Source: Gordionus sp. m RMFG-2023
Lineage: Eukaryota > Nematomorpha > Gordioida > Chordodea > Parachordodidae
NCBI RefSeq assembly: GCF_954871325.1
Contig: NC_088777.1
Span: 12,191,366 to 12,255,365, forward strand
Direction: 5' to 3'
Length of the DNA stretch: 64,000 bases
Every line of letters starts with the position of its first letter. Position 1 is the first letter of the stretch. This document shows positions 24,966-38,000 of the stretch, one piece after another. Under the pieces are notes generated by a model. It worked only from the letters and a program-made list of their open reading frames with translations. It made no database searches and was not told the DNA's origin. The translations under genes were made by a program, and so were the position numbers.

Positions 24966-26052
24966 GTGTTAAGGAAAGGAAAGGGTACTTGTAAGATTTT
25001 TGTTGGAATAAATGTTTCCAATCTTCTGACCGCTCACTTCACTATCATAGAAAAAAAAGTATTTTTAGCTATGTATTTTTTTTTCTTCTTTTTATAAATT
25101 TATTTGTATGACCACAATCTATAGCAATATTGCTTTAGGTAGATTTTTAAAAACGGACCGATAAAGATTGTAGCCAAAATAATATGATGTAAGTCTCGAG
25201 ATTTGGCAAATAGAGGTAAACCTTTTTGAATCAAGATATATTTTCTAAGGAAAGGTTATGATTTTAGCATTATTTTGTCAGAGATGTGAAATAGATCCAT
25301 GAAAATAAATTTATTTTTAAGCCCTAATTGGACTCTTTATTTTAAATCCGAGCTCAGACAGAAGTTAGCATAAATTAAACTTATTTTTTTATAAAGTTAA
25401 ATAAATACACTTAGCGACCTTGTTCTATTTAGAGAAAAATTCCTTAAAAGGAGATTAAACTCAAGCCTAGCTTAATTTTTAATATATTTTTTGGAATAGG
25501 TAAAAAATAAAACATCATATTAATTATCATAATCTTATTTATATAACTAATATTGAAGAGTGAAGAGGTTTATCGCTATCTAAAGAAAAATATATCAATA
25601 TTAATGTACATATAAATGCAAATGAATGGATTATTCCATTTAAAAAATATATTTATATTTTTAAATGTCTATGAAACAATATTAACATTCAGAGCTGGCA
25701 GGTGAAGGTGGTGGCGGCTAAAAGAGAAAATGACCCATTGCATCATGATTTTTTGAGGCAGGCAGATATGAAACTTTTAAAAATAACTCATATTTTTTGT
25801 TCAGTATAGGTTTATATTATTAATGCAATTCAATGTTCAACGGCCAATATTACTAATGGGGTTTTTTAATCTAGCCCAACTCATTCAAACTAAAAAAACC
25901 CTCTACCTATTTTCATTGGTCCTTAAAACAAAAATTCTAATAAAGGTGAAGTGCATTATTTTGTTATAGTATTGTAATTGAATGTAGCATTTCTTTTATT
26001 TTAAAGTCTTAAATATTATAATTCAGTTATATTTTTATTATTAATTTTCATC
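24966..26052. other. AT-rich intergenic DNA
   Basis: No gene or element recognised. There is a CTGGCAGGTGAAGGTGGTGG stretch near 25695, without a supported frame. Confidence 0.4.
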
Positions 26053-26567
26053 GCCGGGGTGGCCTAATGGGTTAGATGTATGCTTAGAAACAGAAGGACG
26101 CAGAATCCTGGTAAGGAGCATAAAAACTTTCAAGTTTTTCTTCGATGACTGATGTGTAAAGACATATGATAAGATGAATTTCGGAGCTTAAAGATGACAC
26201 CCCGGTCACTGACAGGCCTGGACAGCCGGGTGATAAGGATGCCTGTCCAATAAACAAAATGAAGGAAACAAATGGAAATATGAATATGAAAGCTAGGGCG
26301 TTCCCTCCAAGCGACGCGCAGGGTGTAGACCTCCATCCTGTGAAAAGTAAAGTAAAGGTCAAAGCAAAGAAGACAAGATTAGCAAGTTTGAATATTGGGA
26401 CGCTTAAAGGTAAGACGAGAGAATTGGCATCAATGTTGAACAAGAGAAAAGTTGATATAGCGTGCATACAAGAGACGAAATGGAAGGGACAGAAGACTTT
26501 GATGATTGGAGATGGGTATAAATTGTACTATAATGGAATTGTTAGCAATAGGAAGCCACAATCATAA
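26053..26567 (+). mobile_element. LINE 5' end (RTE-like) with tRNA-like head and start of endonuclease ORF
   Basis: The frame 26259-26567 encodes the start of an AP-type endonuclease: TRLASLNIGTLKGKTRELAS, then VDIACIQETKWKGQK. These carry the conserved Asn and Glu of the first active-site blocks. The frame runs into unrelated AT-rich DNA after about 100 residues. The 5' leader opens like a tRNA: GCCGGGG, then TGGCCTAATGG (26060-26070), a full match to a pol III box A, with a half box B (AGAATCC) about 35 bp on. Only the 5' part of the element is present, the reverse of ordinary LINE truncation. Family from memory: the RTE-like elements often mislabelled craniofacial development protein 2. 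Confidence 0.7.
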
Positions 26568-27079
26568 AATATATATTAAGATATGTACTTATAATTTAAA
26601 GTTTGTTTTATGTCTGTTGCTTTAAATTTTATATCATAATTTATAGTTGTTATCTTATATCTTTATCATAAAAAATATTCCAGATTTATTCATAAATACC
26701 TATATATACGAACCAAATATAATGCTTAAATTATTGTAGTTTTTTTCACGTCTGTTAATACCTCTGTACCATAACTTACATTTTGTTTTATTGAAAGGAT
26801 GACTTAAAATTTTTCATAAAATAAAAGCGCCAAATACTTGGACAAGGCCATACTCACCGACTTCTTCTATAAAACTGTAAAGCCTTAGAGGAAATATTCA
26901 CAAATGTAGGCCAGAAATATTTGCTACTTTTTGAATAAGTTAAATTAATATGCCTCGGAAAGAGTGATCGTCCAAAAGAAGCATTCAAATATATATTTTA
27001 ATAAGCTATAGATATTTCTTTTATTAATTGCCCTCGAATTTAATGACCATCCATATCACGTCGGAAAGAGCTTCTCGAT
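26568..27079. other. AT-rich sequence, nothing recognised
   Basis: No coding or repeat structure could be supported. Confidence 0.35.
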
Positions 27080-27735
27080 GAAGCCGATATTAAATATTGG
27101 ATCAAATTGGCACCGATATTTAGCTTTTATTTTAAATATCGGATCGGGCTGATATTTTTTTTATTGTAAATATAATTATTTAATCTTTTTTATTTTATAA
27201 AAATATTTTATAATAATAAATTAATAAAAGGAACTGATAGAGTTTATTGTCGTGATGTTTAAAAAATGGTAAAAAATTTTAAACTATTTTTTATTATATT
27301 ATCTGCAACAAGAAAAGGATTTTAAAATATCTAACGATCACATTTAGCTAGTGTTGTTAAATGGCTCAATTTAGGCAATTTTTGAAAATGATGACATATG
27401 ACAGAAAGGTTTGGACATCTATTGGCGAAATTTCGAAGCTTAGGTATTATTACTAAATCTTGATTTCCCTTTTTAAAAATCGTTCAAATGAAGCTATTTA
27501 ACACTATATATTTACCCATAAACACTACAAATATTTTAATCAGATTATTAACTTTTTGATAATAAAAAAACAAAATACACTTAATCATTCGTGAAAGTTA
27601 GTTGGGATATTTTAAAATAGAAAACATTGATATTTTTATAACATTGGTTCAAAGATAGGTGGCAAATAAAAATCAATATAAATATCAGATAGGAGTTTTA
27701 GTAATATCGGATCGGAACAGCTCTAATATAATTCA
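27080..27735. mobile_element. Remnant of GATCGG hAT-like family with nested miniature element
   Basis: ATATCGGATCGG-type blocks lie near both edges (27110-27155 and 27695-27720), as in the element at 6587. Clean termini are not preserved. A TAGTGTTGTTAAATGGCTC miniature element (27349-27506) is inserted in the middle; its right end reads TATTTAACACTA and its flanks no longer match. Confidence 0.5.
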
Positions 27736-29040
27736 ATATTGCACGAAACTAGTTGGATGATTACTCTATTTTTAGCAGCTAAAAATAAGACGAAATCTAT
27801 CTTTTAGATAAAAAAAAATTAAGACCTCTGCTTGGGGTTTTTCTTTATATAGCTCAACTTTGAAAAAAAAAACAGAATTTTCATCGGCATGGGCCAATAG
27901 ATAGAGCTGAATTTGCCGATAAAAATAAATAGTCTGAAGATAGGTATCGTGACATATATCTATATAACATGCGTGAAAAGATCCCATGATATAGGTTGGA
28001 TATTATATCGGTAATGGAGATATTTGGGAAAAGTGGGAAAGTTTTGTTATTAGGGTCATGGTGAAAGCAAGCGGGAGTTATTGATCTAATATTGTTATTC
28101 ATAGAAGAAGTTCTGAGATGTTATGTATGCTAACAAATAAAATTTTCTCTTTTATGTTAAAGGGACGAGAATGGTTATATGGATGTGTTAGGTACCTTAA
28201 TGAAAGAAAAATAAACAAGGAATTGTGAGAAAGGAATGGAACTGAAGCGATTAGGAGGAGATGAGACAAAACAGACTGAGTTGGTTTTGGATACTGAAAA
28301 AAATATTTAGGGATACAAATTGATAGAAGTAAAGGGAATCAAGGCCTCCTGGGATAACGTGAGAACAAAGGGTATATAAGCGATGGCAAAGACCATAGGG
28401 ATCAGAGAGGAAATTGATTTACCCGGGTAAACCTGGAAAACCGTTATCAAAAAATGATTATATCATCAAACATTAATTGCATAGAGGTTTTCCAAAATGG
28501 AAAAAGTACCCAACTCCAGTTTGTTAACATTAAATTTTAATAAATAGGCAAACTATGGAGAGGGAATCCTCACTCCCTTTGCCCAGCCAATGAATGAAGT
28601 AAAATGTATTTTAGATATATTTAATTCCGTAAAAAGTGGTATGATAGATTAAGTTAACAACATATATTATCTTCAAACCTTTATTTAGTTCATTCCAAAT
28701 TTTAAAATTAATCTTAAAACCACTTGGGCATTGACTAATAAATATATCATTATTTCATATTTTCTACAAAGCATAAAATATCCATATTAAAAAATGACAA
28801 TATAAATTAATATAAATAATAAACGATGTTTTTATGCTACTAATTACAAAAATAAATTTCATGTTTTTTGGATTAAATAAAATAAAAAATCACTACAAAA
28901 TTGGCTAGATAAATAATGCGAAGTAATTCTTTAAAAATTCATTTTTGGCATAATACTATAAAAATTTAACTAAAGCTTTATGTATTTTTTATAAGTATTC
29001 ATATATTTAGCAAACGTTCTCTGGGTAAACTAATACCCAA
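27736..29040. other. Intergenic DNA downstream of AIP1
   Basis: From 28000 to 28480 the + strand is purine-rich (AAAGGAATGGAACTGAAGCG and similar) with no open frame; it could be a worn element tail. The AIP1 transcript must end here, but I see no clear poly(A) signal within 50 bp of its stop. Confidence 0.35.
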
Positions 29041-32000
29041 TCATGTAGCATCATAAAACAATTTCCAAACTTTGCAACATGCATCATGACCCGCAGATAT
29101 AACAGTATCATCTTTCAACCATTCAACTTTATTGATTGTGCTAAGAGGATGAGCGCCTGTAAAAAAAAGTTAAAATTAAATTTTAAAATTACTTTTCATT
29201 TTTTTAATTTCTCATAATAATTAGATTACATAAAGTAACAATAATAATTCAAACGTTGTTTAAAAAAAAAGGAATTTACATATTTTAGCACCATTTTAAA
29301 TAAAATTTTTGGTGAATGGTAATAAAAATGTTTTTCGAACTTAAAATTTGAATAACGGTTATGTGGTTGTCCATGAAATATACCATTATATTGCTATCGG
29401 TTCCACCACTAACCAGGTGCTTATTATCGGGGGAGAATTTAACAGAATTGACCCTGGAAGTGTGAAAACACCAGTCGAACATATTGGCTTTCTATTTGTG
29501 CGTATTTTAATATCTTATATTTTAACTATTATAAGGCTAAGTGACCATTATAAAAATAAGTATTATTAGGGAATACATTAGAAGAATTGGGGACTAAGGA
29601 AGTTTGTCACATTTTTGAAATCAGAATTTAAAGGGAAAGAAGGAGAACAAAATATTTAATAAAAAACCGAATAATCGCTGACGTTGTACAAAAAGACCCT
29701 TCTATCGGCATTAGAGGAAGCAAAAGAAGTTCCGTCAGATGAGAAATCTACGGATGTGACTGATCCTGTTTGCGGGATTTCCATCAGGGCTTCAAGTACG
29801 TAATCTTTCCCACTCTTAGTCAGCTTGTAAACGTGGCATTTTTGGTCCTGCGAAAATTTTTTTTAAAAAATGTTTTATATTTATATTATGAAGGAGATTA
29901 GATATTAGCATGGCCCAGACCAGAAAATAGTTTTGCTAACCAACGTGAAGACTTTTGAACAAATGAGACCAAGTAGGCATAAAAAAAATTACTTTTACCT
30001 GATATATATATTCCTTTTTTAAGTTTCAATTTTTTGTGAAATATCGGGGGGGGGGGGGAAACCTCCTCTAATATTTTATAAGATATTTATGTTTTTTATA
30101 AGCCTTCATTATTGTTGCGCAAAATTTAGCAAGAATTCTCGTGACAAATTCTTAATGTTGAAGTAAACTATTGTATTACCTTAGATAACCTATCAATTGT
30201 AAATTTCGGTCTTGGCCCCAAAAACTAATCGATAATGACTAAATATTTGATGCGCGATGAAAAAAAAATCCTTTTTAAAATTTAAAAAAATTAAATGTTT
30301 TTTGAAATAAACGTGTTTTGTTTTTTAAAGATAATATTCTTTATTACTCGTATTGTGAAATTAACGAAAAAAGACGTAAAATATAGTTTTAAAATCAATA
30401 AATAAGTTACAATTTTTTATCAAAATTCTCAGCACATAGATTGAAAATAGATTTGGATAAATGTCGGGGGTGGGGGGTAAATTAAATTCTATTTAAAATA
30501 TATCTATATCATTTCTAATTTACATATATAAATCGATCACTACTTCCTTATTAATTATTTCTTCGATTCATCCTTGTAATTATCAAACTTACCGATATCA
30601 AATAATATAAGAAAATTTTAACTTTAGAAGCCCCAATAGCTACGATGGAATCATCAGATTTAATTGCCACGGATAAGGGTTCATAGGTTTTAGGAATTAT
30701 GGTTTCCACATTTCCTTGGGCGTCTATAAATGTAACCTTGATTTATTTATTTTTAAATAAAATTTAAATTGATGAGTTTGTATCATATTTTTAAAAATAA
30801 ATGTTTATTTATTGGTGACTATAATTTAACATAAATTGACTCAAACCCCAATGGTGGGAATTCTACGAGGTTCACTAGCAGCTTGAAACCGGAGCCCTGA
30901 ACCACAGAACAATCTAAGAACCGAAATCTTTTCTTAAAAATACACAGGAACAAAAACTAACACAGTTTAAAATTAATAGCAACTGGTTATAACAAAAGTG
31001 CTATTAATTTATATTATATTGTTCAAAATGATTTGTTAATATTGTTAATGAGGGTTTATTCATTGCTTAAATTTGAAAACGGAGCCAGAATATGGGGCCG
31101 TGGCAAGTTTAGGAATCGGACTAATCTCGGTTTCAAACTTTAGATCGCTTGACTCCATTTAATTGGAGAGCAGATTATATCTAACAGGGCCAGATGCCTC
31201 ATGTGTTAGGAAGCTAGCACCATGAATAATGATTATGTCAAATTGTATAAAATGTTTTTTTAAATTATAGATGACATGGCTAGATTGAAAAATATATAAA
31301 GAAAATCGAAAAGGATTTTAAAATGCACCAGTCATTATATTGGTTACATGTATGGTTGTTAATTGGAAAATAAATAGAGAAAAACTATTTAGGAACGAAT
31401 TAAAAGTATTGTTAATGGCAAATACATTAGGGCTCTTCTTTTCTTTTTTTTAGCCCGAGCCCGGCTGGGAATTTTTAATTAAAAAACAAATTTCCAACAA
31501 GCATGTCTCTATATTGTGTTGCCTAGTATATCGATATGATGCTGATACTGGGGATTAATTTGAAATGCATTAGGTTTAAAGTTGATTTTTTTATAAGAGA
31601 AATTGATTAGATAGTTATAAGTCTCACATAAAATTTGTATGAAACTATTAAGATTTATTGGCGAAAATTTTATTAAATCAAATAAAATTAAGAATTTATC
31701 ATCCATATTGGATAAATGATTTATCCCGGTTGAAATTCTTAAAATTTGTGTAGTTTTTGATTAGAGGTTTACTAAAGTCAAAAAAGAATAAATAAATGGA
31801 AAGGAGAATAATATTATAAAATTTTAATTCTTACACTCTTGTAACAGGCCACGATCACGTTCCCACTTTTGCCTATGGCCAAGCATTTAGGTTGTGATTC
31901 TAACTTAACACTTTTTTCACTAGAAGAAAAAAAAATATATATATTAATAATTGTTAGATATTCGCAATTTGAATATCGTGTTATTCATACTCGATATTGA

Positions 32001-35000
32001 ATGTTCTTGTTACCTCTATTTTACTGTATTATATTTCCCTATTATTCAAAAAAATATGTACAAATTATAATTCCCTTTAAGTTTCTCATTTTTTATTTAT
32101 TATTCCTTCCAAGAAGTAATATATATACACAAACTACTCTTGTTAAATGATCTAACTATGGCCAATTCTAAAATGACAAGACATGCTTTTTGCCTAACAA
32201 AATGGCCAACTTAAAGTTTTGTTAGTATAAAAATATGCCGTTTTGGAGTTGGCCAAGGTTAGGTGATTGAACAACTACAATTATATTATATGTAAAATAT
32301 TTCTAACCCCCATTGAGCTTTGCTAATGTCGGAAAACTTAACCGTATCATCAACACTACATGAAACCAATGTATCGTCTTTAATAGCCAAACTATTAACT
32401 TGGCTTTTATGAGCATGGCCAGTAAATCTCTTGGGATCCTTTCCTTTCTCCAGGCTCCAGCGCAGTAATGCGTGAGTTAAGGCAAACAAAATTAATGAAT
32501 TAGATATTATTCCCCTCCCTATCAATGTAATATGTTTATAGCATGTGTTCACTTTTAATATTTTTTTTCTCTTAGCTTTCACCTTTTCTGGTGGTAAGCT
32601 CCTTCAACATCTCTCTCCACTTTATGTTATTAATAGAATCTCTTTTATCTAATTTATACTTCTTTATATTGGCTCTAACTTAATGGCCCCATTGAAGTTT
32701 TGGCCTTCCTCTTTTACGTTTGCCCATCACTTCCAAACTCTTAACTTTATTTCCTATGTAGTTCATAGGTCTTCTCATTGTGTGCCCATACCACCTAAGT
32801 CTGTTTAACATTAACTTAGTCTTAATGGGCACTACCTTTAAACTACTTAGTATTCTTGTACTGCGCACTTTATCCTTTCTTGTTACCCCAGCAATCATCC
32901 TCAGCATTCTCATCTCCATGGTTTGTAGACTTCTCTCGTCTGATTCTTTGATTGGCCATGTTTCCGAACTATATAGAATAGTTGGTTGTATTATGGAACT
33001 GTAAATTTTTCCCTTTAATTTGTGTGGGATTCTTTTATCAAATAGCACTCCAGATAAAGATCTCCACTTTAGTCACCCTTGATTAATCTTACTCTTTATC
33101 TTTTTTTCTATTGTGCCGTTTGTTTGTATAGTGGAGCCCAAATATTTGCAGCTTTCAATTGCCGATATCTGCCATTCATTTATATCAATACTCTCTATTT
33201 TATCTCCTCCTATCACCATATACTCCGTCTTTTCTCTATTTACTTTTAATCCGTGCGTTTCTAGGATATTTATCCAACTCACTAGTCTTTCTTTATTTCA
33301 TCCTTAGATTCGGCAAGTATCACAATATCATCTGCAAATATCATATTCCACGGGACTTTTTGAGGTATAGACTGTGCTAATACATCTATTACTGTAATGA
33401 AGAGAAGTGGGCTGAGAGCCGACCCTTGATGAACTCCTTCGGCTATTGTGAAGCCTGCTGAAGTACCTGTTGTGCTACGGACCATTGTTGTATGGCCCAT
33501 ATACATATCCTGTATTATTCTTATATATTTTTCGGGAACATTTTTGTGGCGTAGCACCCACCAGATAAATTTTCTTGGGATTCTATCAAAGGCCTTTTCT
33601 AGATCGAGAAAGACCATGTGTAGCTTTTTGTTCTTTTCCCTGTATTTTTCACTCATTTGCCTAATTGCGTGGATAGCTTCGGTTGTTGATCTTCCAGGCA
33701 TAAAGCCAAACTGAGTCTCTCCTAGTTCGATTATATCTCTTAATCTTTTTTCTATTATTTTTTCGTATAGTTTTAGACAGTGTGACATTAGTTTTATGCC
33801 CCTGTAATTTTGACAATTATGTGGATCCCCTTTATTTTTGAAGATAGGAACTAGATAGTTCTGCCTCCATTTAATATGAAACTACCAAAGAGAATTCAAG
33901 GATCTTATAAGTTTCACCATCGTTCCCTTTTTTTTGTCGCTAGTGACTCTCTAACATGTTGAACGCACAGGTCACGTCAACCCCAACTTTTAGATCAATT
34001 TGTACCGAACAAGAATTTGGTTGGAGAATGGTCCAAGGTACAATGTTCTTTAAAAGTTAAAACGCAGTGCATGTTATGGTTTTGAATCTTTATTTCTACA
34101 AATGTCATGGTCATGCAGTTAGATGTGGTTACTTTTACTACCTACTGTACAGAGACTTCTATACCACCTAAACCAAAGGCGATTTCTCCCTACCCCCTCT
34201 TAATTTCACCTCCCACTACCCTCCTATCAAATCAAAATTTGCACAAAAAAGGAAATACAAATCTAAATTAGCAAAGAAAATAAATCTAAACACCCCCCCC
34301 CCCATTTTTATTCAAATGACGATAGCGTCTTTCTAAGTACCAGCCCCCTTTAATTTCAACGACGAATTACTTGTGGAGGTAGTAGCTAAAAAATTAAAAT
34401 ATAGACACCTTCTATAGGCGCATTTATTTATATTTGGTTAATTGTTTTTTAATAATATAGACTAAATCTAACACATAGGGTTCGAGTCATTTTTGTTTTA
34501 AATTATGCTAAAATCAATATATTAGATGTAGAGAATTACCCAAACTCGGTTTGATTGTATAACATTCAGGGAATAAGCAAGCAAATCTAATTTATATACT
34601 TTTATTTCATAATTTAAAAATATTTGAGGAGGCTGCGCAGGACACTAACCTAGGCATTCGGTGCTGTTGAGTCTAACCGAAATCGTTATAAAATATATAG
34701 ATGTTCACGTTGTAGTAAAACTAATACAAATTTTAAAGAGTTCCAATGTACACCATTAAATAATATAGCAGCATTAGAAATGGACAGATATTGAAGCGAT
34801 AAACCTCAAGAAATCGAGAAACTGTGGAAAATTAAATGTTATACAGTCGATAAAAGCTTTGCCTATAATTTGACTGAAAATTTCAAAAACTATAACAGAG
34901 AAATTTTAAAAAAGTAAACCATAATAGCTACAACAATAGAGTACCGCACCCAGACCTCATTATTAGGATTACTTTATTTAGGAGAAATGTAAATTCCTGC

Positions 35001-38000
35001 ACTTCATCTTCCTGGGTTGTGGTGGAAATGTTCACGAGCAATTGAGTCGTCAGGTGCGAGTTATGACATTAAAGCAACAAACTTAGCTTTCCTTCCCAAG
35101 TATGTATAGCATATACCAGGTAATGAAAGCAAACCTAACCCAGTAAATATCACTCCACAACAATGAAATTCGCAGAGAACGATTCAAAATACCAACGCGC
35201 ACCAGATAGTGATCACTCACTGCCAGGAAAACCTTTGTAAACTTTCTTTCTTCTCATAAAGTGTGAATATTCTATCATATTCTTAAGATATTAATAATGT
35301 TAATGTATTTTGCCAAAGTTTTAAAAAGGATCTTTTTAAAGAAGATGAGACTGTAAATACAATAGCATAGGATGTGGCTATCATCCATGCATAGTCCGTC
35401 TTGAACAAGTCAAGTTCCATAAAAAGATGTCCAGACACAAGAGAAAGAAGGCCCATTTATGTTTTAAATCAGTCACAAGCTCATAAATCGCAACAAATAT
35501 TTAGAATATGGGTTCAAATGGACTAAAATGAAATCCACTACCAAAAAAATATATATCGTTCTTTGTATCATTTTTTTTAAAAAAAGTAAAATTGAAATTT
35601 ATGAATGTTATTTCTCTGAAAATGAAATAAAAGGATATCTGCATGCCCATCAACTGAGCCGGTAACGAACGTATTGTTTGGAGTAACGCACATGGCTGTT
35701 ATGGGACGGTTATGACCCTATTGATTTATTAAAAAATTAAAAATATAATCTATTCTTTCAAATAATTAAAATCTTCATTATTATGACCGATTCTTATAAT
35801 AAAAAATTCAATCGTTTAATTGAAACATTCAAAAATAACTGAAGAATGTAGGAGCTTTTATCTAGATTTATCCAAACACAAATATGAATCTAATTCTAAA
35901 CCTGTAATATTCTCACTGGTTCGGCCACTTTCGGATCCAAGTAATTTATATAACCAGACAAGGAAACAGATAGCAGATGGAAGCCTTGCCACAAATTTCC
36001 CACTTGCATATCGTCAACATCGTTTCCGAACTTGAAGCAGCTTTTTAAAAAAAATAAAAAAATTTATTTTAAAATATTATTCATTTTTATTTTTTAGTAT
36101 TCTCTTAAATATTATATAGTTACATCTCCTTTTACTTTCCCATTTATAAAAGTTTTTCAAATGAACTTTTTTATTTAATAAACTTTTTAAATCTAACTGA
36201 TATTAAAGCATGTCATTAATATCATTTCGTCATAAAAATAGGGAGATGCAACCATCTTAATTATCCAGCAACTACTGAATATATGTCCGATTTCGTTAGA
36301 ATGATTTGGCAAATTTTTTTAAACTTACTTCACCAATGATTCTACCGTCAAACTAAATTAAATTACTTTTTTCAGATTTCTATTTATTAATTTATATTAT
36401 TAACCCTTTAGTTTCTCATATATCATAAGAAATTTTATTAAAATTATCTGTCTGGATGGCGTATTTTTTAAATACGTAAAATAGAAAAAAATAGGGGTTA
36501 TATATCTTTACTTTTGAAAAATTCTGAGAAAATTTCCCTTATTTTAATAAACCTTGTTGATCTGGAATGAAACAAATTAATTACTATAACGCAGAAATTA
36601 TTAGGGGGTTTTTTTAATATAGAAGATAGGAAAGGAAAAAGGATAATTTAATTTAAAAAAATATATATAATCATATTTGTTTTAACTTGGACATTTGTTT
36701 AGTATTAATGTCCCATATCTTGGAAGTCTTATCGCCGGAAGAAGAGAGTATATGAGTTCCGTTAGGGTCCCAACTTATCTATATTTTATTGAGATCAGGT
36801 ATCAATTAATTACTTAATATCATTTATCGATTTCAGAATATAAATTATTAAGTAATCACAATTTACTTTTGTATATAAATCAAATTCCATGAAGGAGAGG
36901 GGGATGCATAAATTCAATTGGAGTGGACAATAAATTCTACCCTCTACTCCATAGTTATTAGACCTCATTCACCCATATAATGATTTCACTATCTTTCAAG
37001 CCAACAAATTTATCCTTATAAAAAGCGTAAAAATTAAAGATATATTTTATCATTACCGAGTAAACGCTGCCGCCGTGAGCTGGGGAACCCAATTCTGCTA
37101 CCTTTTCGCAGGTTTCGCTATCAAATATCAAAATCTTTAAAAAAAATATTATATTAGGTAATAATAAACAAGTGCAAATTAAGTGAAAAAAAGTAATCTT
37201 CCTTTAAGTGGATTCATAAAAATAAAGTAAAGTCGAACTAAAAAAATAACTAAAAGTGTTAAAAATTCTTGGTTTCCGGGCTTTAAGATCGAGTAATTTA
37301 ATACAATCAATTGATTGTGTTGCAAATATGAAACTGTAAACATATTGGTCCAAGCAATAAATAATCAATTTGGTTTATTAGAACAATGATAAGATTAAAA
37401 ACCGAGTTTGAAAAACATCTTCAAAAACCTTTTGAGCTTTGAAGAGATTTTTGATAAAATCTACCTATAAAAATGACAAAATCTTTTATAATTAAATCTT
37501 TTGTGATTTTCACGCTCAAAATAATAACAAGAGTTTTTTTTTAAAAAAAAAACTTCAAGGATTTTCGATCAAAAATTTTCTCTGGTTAAAAATTGCCACA
37601 TAATTAAATGAACTAGTTGCAAATTGGAAGATCATATAACTAAAATATGAATTATAAAAATAAAAAAAGTTTCTTAAAAATAAACCAAAATACTTAATTT
37701 TATAATATTTTTTATAAAGTTTAATAAAAACCAATTATATATATAAATAATATATTTTAAACCCTTCCATCAGCTGAGGCGGAGGCAAATTGGCTACCAT
37801 TTGGTGAGTACCGTACGCAAAAGATAAATTTTTTGTGTTCCTTGATAAATAAATAGGAAAAAAATGTAAATGAAAATTAATTTATGAATTATTTTATTCA
37901 TTTAAAAAATGTATAAGAAAGAACTTAAAAAGAAATAAATATTTTTTAGAAAGCAAACTTCAATTGCGCAATGAAATTTGAAAGGGGGTCCTTGATGCAC

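Larger units (their letters stand above)
32465..35638 (-). other. U12-type AT-AC intron of AIP1 (intron 10)
   Basis: Between exon 10 (ending GATGGGCATGCAG) and exon 11 (starting TGCGCTGG) the protein frame and length fit only if the intron begins ATATCCTTTT and ends TTAC. The 5' site matches the U12 consensus ATATCCTT exactly. GCCTTAAC, matching the U12 branch site TCCTTAAC, lies about 12 nt before the end, the spacing typical of this class. The junction reads DGHA-V-RWSL, the same length as human DGHINYW. No GT-AG pair keeps the frame. The intron also contains an RTE-like LINE. Confidence 0.85.

Noticed and set aside
32780-33714. Several + strand frames in the AIP1 intron
   Set aside because: They are antisense to the RTE-like reverse transcriptase.
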